Shown one piece after another: positions 14,501 through 18,688 of a DNA stretch of 18,688 nucleotides (position 1 is the stretch's first letter; every line of letters starts with the position of its first letter). The position numbers and the translations under genes were made by a program. Below the pieces are notes generated by a model, which did not search any database, was not told the origin of the DNA, and saw nothing but the letters and a program-made list of their open reading frames with translations. The DNA comes from an uncultured Flavobacterium sp. (lineage in GTDB: Bacteria > Bacteroidota > Bacteroidia > Flavobacteriales > Flavobacteriaceae): contig NZ_CAMLIX010000083.1 in assembly GCF_946479975.1 (NCBI RefSeq), positions 1-18,688 of the forward strand. Direction: 5' to 3'.

Positions 14501-14843
14501 TTGTTTCGTCTTTTAAGTTAACTTTTAAACTTTTAGAATCCCCAAGTTGTAAATAAACTCCTGATTCTGTGTAGGTTGTGAAACCAATGAAAGTCACTTC
14601 AATTTTGTAAGGACCACCAACACGCATGTTAGAGATTCTAAAATGACCATCAAAATCCGTTGTGGTTGAGTAACGGCTACCTGAAGCCTCATGAACTGCA
14701 AGAATCGTTGCTCCTGGAAGGGACTTGTTTTGCGAATCATTTACAACTCCATTTATAGAGGAAGTTGTATTTCCTTGCGCATAAATATCTCCTGCATAAA
14801 TAAACGCTAAAAGCAGTAAGAGAAACTTTGACAATTTTTTCAT
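11589..14843 (-). CDS. TonB-dependent receptor, Oar-like, with N-terminal carboxypeptidase-regulatory-like domain
   Basis: A 1084-residue outer-membrane protein. A signal peptide (1-22, ending in IYAQG) is followed by a carboxypeptidase-regulatory-like beta sandwich (about 28-104, with GATILAVHEASG and DFDGHFRISN), a plug domain (about 125-245, with INELPSLSRN, GGQNNRFNAIYIDGA and AGGAISAITRSGTN), then a long barrel ending in the aromatic VGARYSFN. The plug sequence and length fit the Oar-like branch of Bacteroidetes receptors rather than SusC, and no susD neighbour is present. The ligand is unknown; Oar-type proteins have been linked to import and to export of protease-like cargo in other bacteria. 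It has its own promoter-like element and terminator, so it is a single-gene unit. Confidence 0.95.
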   Translation of the reverse strand: MKKLSKFLLLLLAFIYAGDIYAQGNTTSSINGVVNDSQNKSLPGATILAVHEASGSRYSTTTDFDGHFRISNMRVGGPYKIEVTFIGFTTYTESGVYLQLGDSKSLKVNLKDETNQLSEVVVVGKKDATFNSKKTGAQTIIDHDKINELPSLSRNIADFARLTPQAQLRGDDQISIGGQNNRFNAIYIDGAVNNDVFGLAANGTNGGQTGVSPISLDAIEQFQVSVSPYDVKLSGFAGGAISAITRSGTNNFDGSAYFLYRDQSLAGKTPTRSGSGIERKKLGDFTAQTYGVRAGGAILKDKLFYFINYERQENDTPQPFDIANYTGTTKAAGLESLSNYLINTYNYNPGSYQNNKLSLTSDKLIAKIDWNINDNNKLSVKNSYVKATNFSPFRSSNTSINFLNGAQSFESITNSASLELNTRFNNKFSNNLVVGYTSVNDDRDASGNPFPTVTIRDGVGATIFFGSEASSTANLLNQRVLTITDNFEINVGKHNILIGTHNELSHAKNVFINRNYGAYDYNSVSDFMTGVKAYRYRLGYSLYGGSGDDSQGAADFNMNQFGLYVQDNIRVSDNFRLNVGVRADMPVWYDGLVNEDFNTRTVGLLEAKGKDLKGAKVGQPIKSTVHFSPRIGFNYDVNGDKETQVRGGIGVFTSRVPLVWPGGAYNNNGISQNSIQINNATATPTPNFNPNTSVDSQLNSNGVALGPLPGSGKVGGNIDLFAKDFKLPQVLKTSLAFDRKLGAGWVISAEAIWNENLNSIQYENLNIDAPVSNLTGADNRPRYNGNVRIDNTYQGIYLASNKKAGSSWNTNFTVAKNFTSDFIDANFSATYAYGESYVWMDATSSQNSSQWQFIETVNGSNAISGVSRSDFDQGSRVLANSSIKFKWNKSIKTTIGLYYEGTQGTPFSYVYDDAGNLLRDTFAASALIYVPANKGEIVFTPTATMTADQQWEAFNSFISNDKYLSSRRGKYAERNGDRLDWSHVIDVKIAQEFSINVNKKSHKLEFTADIFNFTNLLNKNWGRRYFMSNDQILLLKHSGFLANGTTPTFTYAPSTTTNVKNQIDDVGLQSSRWQMQVGARYSFN

Positions 14844-14865
14844 CTGTTTTGTTATTTGTTTTTGG

Positions 14866-14873
14866 CAAAATTA
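14866..14873 (-). promoter_or_regulatory. Putative -7 box of the TonB receptor
   Basis: The minus strand reads TAATTTTG, matching TAnnTTTG, about 22 bases before the start codon. A clear -33 TTG at normal spacing was not found. Confidence 0.4.
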
Positions 14874-15093
14874 TAACAAATAACTCAGATAGTGTTATCG
14901 AAATGTTAAGAAAAGTAAGTTTTGTTTTTTGTGCTGCGTATTAAAATGAATTATTCTCTTTTTTATAACAAAAACATCATTTTGTTGAATTTTTATTTTG
15001 ATTTTTTGTTAATTATCTAATGATTTCAATTATGTTGTAAGGTAAAACGTGTAAATAAGCGACTTTTTTATGCTTTTTGTCGGAGTTTTATAC

Positions 15094-15129
15094 GAAAAAA
15101 CGCCTTAATTTGAATTAAATTAAGACGTT
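15094..15129 (-). terminator. Terminator of pgi
   Basis: On the minus strand AACGTCTTAATTT pairs with AAATTAAGGCGTT (one G-T pair) and is followed by six T. It lies about 35 bases past the pgi stop. Confidence 0.85.
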
Positions 15130-15162
15130 CCAATATGTTATGAAATTTTTAAATTTTAACTT

Positions 15163-16815
15163 TTACTTCTTTTTCAAAAAATAATTTAGCAAAAATGAAG
15201 TTGAACTATCGTGAGCTTTAACAGTTTTAGAATTGATTTCATCTAAAATAGAATTCGCCAATTGTTTTCCTAATTCAACTCCCCATTGATCAAAACTAAA
15301 AATGTTCCAGATAATTCCCTGAACAAAAATCTTATGTTCGTACAATGCAATTAGTGAACCTAAGCTTTTTGGAGTTAATTTTTGAATTAAAATCGTATTC
15401 GTTGGTTTGTTTCCAGTAAAAACTTTGAATGGCAATAAATATGACGCTTTTTCTGCAGAAAGTCCTTGTTTGTCAAATTCTGCTTGAACTTGAGCTTCAG
15501 ATTTTCCAGTCATTAATGCTTCAGTCTGAGCAAAAAAGTTTGACATCAATTTATCATGATGATCTTCGTTTCCGTAAAGAGGTTTTACAAATCCGATGAA
15601 ATCTGTTGGAATTCTTTTTGTTCCTTGGTGAATTAATTGAAAGAAAGCATGTTGTGAATTCGTTCCTGGCTCTCCCCAAATAATAGTTCCGGTTTGGTAA
15701 TTAACTGGTTTTCCGTCACGTCCAACACTTTTTCCGTTACTTTCCATAGTTGCTTGTTGCAAATACGGAGCTAATTTTGATAAATATTGTGTGTACGGAA
15801 TCAAAGCTTCGCTTTCAGCACCATAAAAATTATTGTACCAAACGCTTATTAAAGCTAAAATTACGGGAATATTTTCATCAAATTCTGCCGATTTAAAGTG
15901 TTCATCCATTTCGTGAGCACCCGCTAATAAATCATTGTAATTATCAAAACCAATTGCCAAAGCAATGCTCAAACCAACAGCGCTCCAAAGAGAAAATCTT
16001 CCTCCAACCCAGTCCCACATTGGGAAAACATTGTCTGGATTAATTCCGAATTCTGTTACTTTTTGAACATTTGTTGAAACCGCTGCAAAGTGTTTTGCAA
16101 TATCTTCTTGAGATGCCGATTTTAAAAACCATTCTTTAATAGTTTCTGAATTTGAAAGTGTTTCCTGAGTTGTAAAAGTCTTAGAAACAATTACAAATAA
16201 AGTAGTTTCCGGATTTAATTTTTTAATTACCTCATTTACGTGATCACCATCTACGTTTGAAACGAAATGAAGATTTAAATGATTTTTGTAAAATTGTAAA
16301 GCTTCAACAGCCATAACTGGACCAAGATCAGAACCGCCAATTCCGATATTTACCACATCTGTAAAAGCTTTTCCCGTGTATCCTTTTCTTTCTCCCGAAA
16401 TAACTTCGTTTGTAAAGTTTTTGATTTTATTTTTTACTTCGTAAACTTCTGGAATTACGTTTTCTCCATCAACCTTAATTACAGCAATTACAGCCGATTC
16501 AGGAGCACGCAAAGCCGTGTGAAGAACTGCACGATTTTCTGTTTTATTAATTAATTCACCTTCGAAATAATCAGCAATCGCATTTTTTAGTCCGATTGAA
16601 TTTGCTAATTCTAATAAAAGAGCAATAGTTTCCTGACTGATATTATTTTTAGAATAATCTACCAAGAAGTCATTCCATTGCAAATTGAATTTTTCAACGC
16701 GTGCACTATCTTGTTGAAACAATTCTTGTATTGTGGTTTCGTGAATTGCGTTATAGTGGTTTTGCAGATTTTTCCACGCTTCAGTCCCGGTTGGGTTTGT
16801 TGTGTTTAAAGCCAT
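15163..16815 (-). CDS. pgi: Glucose-6-phosphate isomerase
   Basis: A 550-residue protein of the standard long PGI type (E. coli about 549). It interconverts glucose 6-phosphate and fructose 6-phosphate in the cytoplasm. Motifs are [11 protein letters not shown] (156-166), [10 protein letters not shown] (210-219; phosphate binding), [11 protein letters not shown] (271-281; Arg273), MESNGKS (357-363; Glu358), [14 protein letters not shown] (386-399; His389) and ELGKQLA (Lys517). Glu358, His389 and Lys517 align with the E. coli catalytic residues 355, 386 and 514 with a constant shift of three. It has its own putative -7 box and terminator and forms a single-gene unit. Confidence 0.98.
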   Translation of the reverse strand: MALNTTNPTGTEAWKNLQNHYNAIHETTIQELFQQDSARVEKFNLQWNDFLVDYSKNNISQETIALLLELANSIGLKNAIADYFEGELINKTENRAVLHTALRAPESAVIAVIKVDGENVIPEVYEVKNKIKNFTNEVISGERKGYTGKAFTDVVNIGIGGSDLGPVMAVEALQFYKNHLNLHFVSNVDGDHVNEVIKKLNPETTLFVIVSKTFTTQETLSNSETIKEWFLKSASQEDIAKHFAAVSTNVQKVTEFGINPDNVFPMWDWVGGRFSLWSAVGLSIALAIGFDNYNDLLAGAHEMDEHFKSAEFDENIPVILALISVWYNNFYGAESEALIPYTQYLSKLAPYLQQATMESNGKSVGRDGKPVNYQTGTIIWGEPGTNSQHAFFQLIHQGTKRIPTDFIGFVKPLYGNEDHHDKLMSNFFAQTEALMTGKSEAQVQAEFDKQGLSAEKASYLLPFKVFTGNKPTNTILIQKLTPKSLGSLIALYEHKIFVQGIIWNIFSFDQWGVELGKQLANSILDEINSKTVKAHDSSTSFLLNYFLKKK

Positions 16816-16848
16816 TTTTATCTATAATTGAGTTTGTTGTATGAAACA

Positions 16849-16856
16849 CAAAAATA
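16849..16856 (-). promoter_or_regulatory. Putative -7 box of pgi
   Basis: The minus strand reads TATTTTTG, matching TAnnTTTG, about 33 bases before the pgi start. No good -33 element was found. Confidence 0.4.
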
Positions 16857-16928
16857 CTGAAATAACTTTTAAAAGGCGATTGGTTCACGATTATATAACA
16901 ATTAGTTACGAAAACGTTTTATGGGTAA

Positions 16929-17375
16929 TTATCGGATTGGAAAACGATAAGGATTACAAAAGCCATATATCTCTTTTGTTGATTTTTTTCTTGCTATGTC
17001 AAATCCATCTGCTAAAATAATTTCAAAATCACTAGAATTTATTTCGTTATATTTTGGAAACCAATCTGGTCTAAACATTTCTTTGTCTTTTATTTTTTGT
17101 TGAAAGACTTCTATTTTGACCTTTGGATTTGTTAGAAAAATAGAATCATAATTTTTATCATCAAAATAATTAAACTTTATGAAGTCGCAATTATTGAGAT
17201 AAGAATCGCTTTTTAAGTCGTATGAATCGGAATTAATGATGACAGGAAAGTATCCTTTAATTCTTGGACTTTTTATTTTACTGAAATCTTCATATTTATC
17301 AAAATGAAGTTCATATGGTTGATTTCCACAGGAAATAAGAATTAGAAATAAGAAATACAAAAACTTTATTTTCAT
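16929..17375 (-). CDS. Hypothetical small lipoprotein
   Basis: A 148-residue protein with a lipoprotein signal: a hydrophobic stretch (3-14) and lipobox LISC with the lipidated Cys16, followed by GNQ. The mature part is rich in Asp, Lys, Phe and Tyr, with a C-terminal ILADGFDIARKKSTKEIYGF segment; I do not recognise the family. It starts 4 bases after the stop of the upstream unrecognised protein, so the two are translated from one message. Confidence 0.78.
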   Translation of the reverse strand: MKIKFLYFLFLILISCGNQPYELHFDKYEDFSKIKSPRIKGYFPVIINSDSYDLKSDSYLNNCDFIKFNYFDDKNYDSIFLTNPKVKIEVFQQKIKDKEMFRPDWFPKYNEINSSDFEIILADGFDIARKKSTKEIYGFCNPYRFPIR

Positions 17376-17379
17376 AATA

Positions 17380-18000
17380 TCACCAAAATTTCCACCAAGG
17401 TTTTTTATTGATTGCGATAACTTTCTTTGCTACATCAATATCAATTCTTTTTGGAGTTTCCGTTTTAATTTTAGAATCATCAAAAAATAATATTCCATTT
17501 TCGTCCATTCCGAGAGGAAGTTTAGTTCTTTCTTTCCAATTTTCGGTTTGTAATTCTGGAATTAAAGCAGCATCGATTTTTTCTCGAAAGCGTTTTTGAG
17601 CTTTTTCTGTAATTTCTTCTTCTAAATTTGAAGTTGAATTTTTGAAAAGTGAAATCGAATTGTCTGGAATATTCAAAAGAAAAACCTGAGTTTTATCGCC
17701 AATTTTCTGAATATCCAACACTTTAAAGTAAGCAATTGAATCTAAAAGGAAGTGGCCAATTTTTGCAGAATCTGGATTAAATTTTGATAAATCCTTTGGA
17801 TGAGCACTCGCAATTAAATATCTCAAATTGCCCGAAAGTCCGCCGCCAATCGAACTCATATCTGTAAAACCTTTTTCTTGGATTATTTGTCCAATTCTAT
17901 AATTAGAAATTAAATTTTCAGGAAGATTAGTGTCTCTGTAAAATAATTTTAAACCAGAAAAAGTTTCATTGTAAATGGTTTTGAGGCGTTCATTCTTCAT
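17380..18000 (-). CDS. Hypothetical soluble protein
   Basis: A 206-residue protein with no signal peptide and no membrane helix. It has a Gly-rich patch SSIGGGLSGNLRYLIASAHP near residues 49-68, a strand-rich middle, a charged helix (about 120-147) and an aromatic, basic tail, PWWKFW, at the very end. I do not recognise the family. It lies 43 bases after the DUF2007-like membrane protein and 4 bases before the lipoprotein, so the three probably form one operon. Confidence 0.75.
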   Translation of the reverse strand: MKNERLKTIYNETFSGLKLFYRDTNLPENLISNYRIGQIIQEKGFTDMSSIGGGLSGNLRYLIASAHPKDLSKFNPDSAKIGHFLLDSIAYFKVLDIQKIGDKTQVFLLNIPDNSISLFKNSTSNLEEEITEKAQKRFREKIDAALIPELQTENWKERTKLPLGMDENGILFFDDSKIKTETPKRIDIDVAKKVIAINKKPWWKFW

Positions 18001-18043
18001 GATAGCTCTATTTTTTTAATTTAAAATTTTAAAAATTCAATGC

Positions 18044-18688
18044 TTATATTTTAGAAAAAAAGTTAAAAATAAATGACAGGGGAAAAACAATTATACTAAT
18101 CAAAAATATTATAAATCCATTTTTTCGATCATTAGAATTATAAGAGTAAATTCTCTCGCCGTTAGGAAGTGTTTTTTTTGATCTCCATAGAGAATAGCCA
18201 ATCACAATCCCAATTCCGCCTCCGAGTAATGCAAATATATATCCTGCAATAATCCAAGGTTTTTGGTTTTCTTCGGGTTTAGCTAAAATTTTTAAACGTT
18301 CTTTCTTTAATGAAAGCAGCATTTCATGATCGATAGTTTTACCTCGATTTGTTAGAAGTTTTTGTGCTAGTTTATAATCAAAAATGTTCCATTCGTCAGA
18401 GTTTAGAAGTATTTCATACAATTCTTCATTTGTAAAACTCAATAGATAATAATCCTGATCAATGTTTTCTAAAATATTTTCTGTTTCTTTTTCAAGAATG
18501 GTTTCTGCTTTTTCAAAATCAGCCTGACTAATTTTTACTTCATACTTATTTTGTAAAGTGCTTCCAGAAAAAGTAATGTCAATCGGAGGAATATTGTCTG
18601 CTAAAGTAACTGAAATATTGTTTTTGGTTAACAAAGCTTCAAGTTCTTTGGCTTGATTTAGTGCTGGAAAACTTCGAAAGGCAATAAA
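18044..18688 (-). CDS. Membrane protein with DUF2007-like N-terminus, 5' end outside the window
   Basis: The frame is open to the last base of the window, giving 214 residues without the true start; a TTG at 18634 is not needed as a start. The N-terminal part (FIAFRSFPALNQAKELEALL, then VKISQADFEKAETILEK at about 51-67) resembles DUF2007-type small domains, which carry an early helix after a strand and a V-x-x-x-D-F-x-K-A helix. A helical linker follows, then two membrane segments (about 144-166 and 191-210) separated by a polar loop with a tyrosine-rich stretch. Its role is unknown. Confidence 0.75.
   Translation of the reverse strand, partial: FIAFRSFPALNQAKELEALLTKNNISVTLADNIPPIDITFSGSTLQNKYEVKISQADFEKAETILEKETENILENIDQDYYLLSFTNEELYEILLNSDEWNIFDYKLAQKLLTNRGKTIDHEMLLSLKKERLKILAKPEENQKPWIIAGYIFALLGGGIGIVIGYSLWRSKKTLPNGERIYSYNSNDRKNGFIIFLISIIVFPLSFIFNFFSKI

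Larger units (their letters stand above)
14844..15162. other. Intergenic region upstream of the TonB receptor and downstream of pgi
   Basis: This 319-base stretch is very AT-rich and holds no gene. It contains the receptor promoter region with a -7-like box (14866-14873) and the pgi terminator (15094-15129). Nothing else with clear structure was seen between them. Confidence 0.7.

Overview
The window looks like chromosomal DNA of a Flavobacterium-type Bacteroidetes. It is AT-rich, and genes are often preceded by A-rich stretches rather than clear Shine-Dalgarno sites. Several upstream regions carry a TAnnTTTG element (the Bacteroidetes -7 box). There is an Oar-like TonB-dependent receptor, a yicC-gmk-nadD run, and several families of short palindromic repeats.

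Region 1 (1-5487, plus strand) is the most distinctive part. It is a co-directional set of seven genes whose known families make, consume or clean up NAD and ADP-ribose: the C-terminal part of a divergent adenylosuccinate-synthetase-like protein, a NADAR (YbiA-like) protein, a macro-domain protein, a KptA/Tpt1 RNA 2'-phosphotransferase, a PPP-type metallophosphoesterase, an ADP-ribosylglycohydrolase (ARH/DraG type) and a nicotinamide phosphoribosyltransferase. The last five are separated by only 2-24 bases and are very probably one transcript. A coherent reading is that KptA uses NAD and releases nicotinamide and an ADP-ribose cyclic phosphate; the phosphoesterase and macro protein could trim that product; NADAR and ARH could remove ADP-ribose from nucleic acid, protein or small molecules; NAMPT would recycle the nicotinamide. 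This is inference from family biochemistry.

Region 2 (5488-6019) has no gene. It holds a stack of repeats: four 13-base palindromes in a REP-like arrangement, a likely terminator, a 105-base long inverted repeat, and a 135-base nested inverted repeat whose outer arm doubles as a terminator for the opposing gene. A related palindromic repeat pair lies between the NADAR and macro genes (1069-1272), so repeats bracket the five-gene macro-to-NAMPT block.

Region 3 (6020-9915, minus strand) is mostly housekeeping: yicC, a small secreted protein, gmk, nadD and a two-helix membrane protein, with an ArsC/Spx-fold protein upstream. Region 4 (9994-11483) has a DinB-fold protein (plus) convergent with an RlpA-like DPBB protein (minus), and a four-helix membrane protein. 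Region 5 (11589-16815, minus) has the large TonB-dependent receptor and pgi. Region 6 (16929-18688, minus) has a small lipoprotein, an unrecognised soluble protein and a membrane protein with a DUF2007-like N-terminus that is cut by the window edge. I saw no rRNA, tRNA, CRISPR array, transposase or prophage gene.
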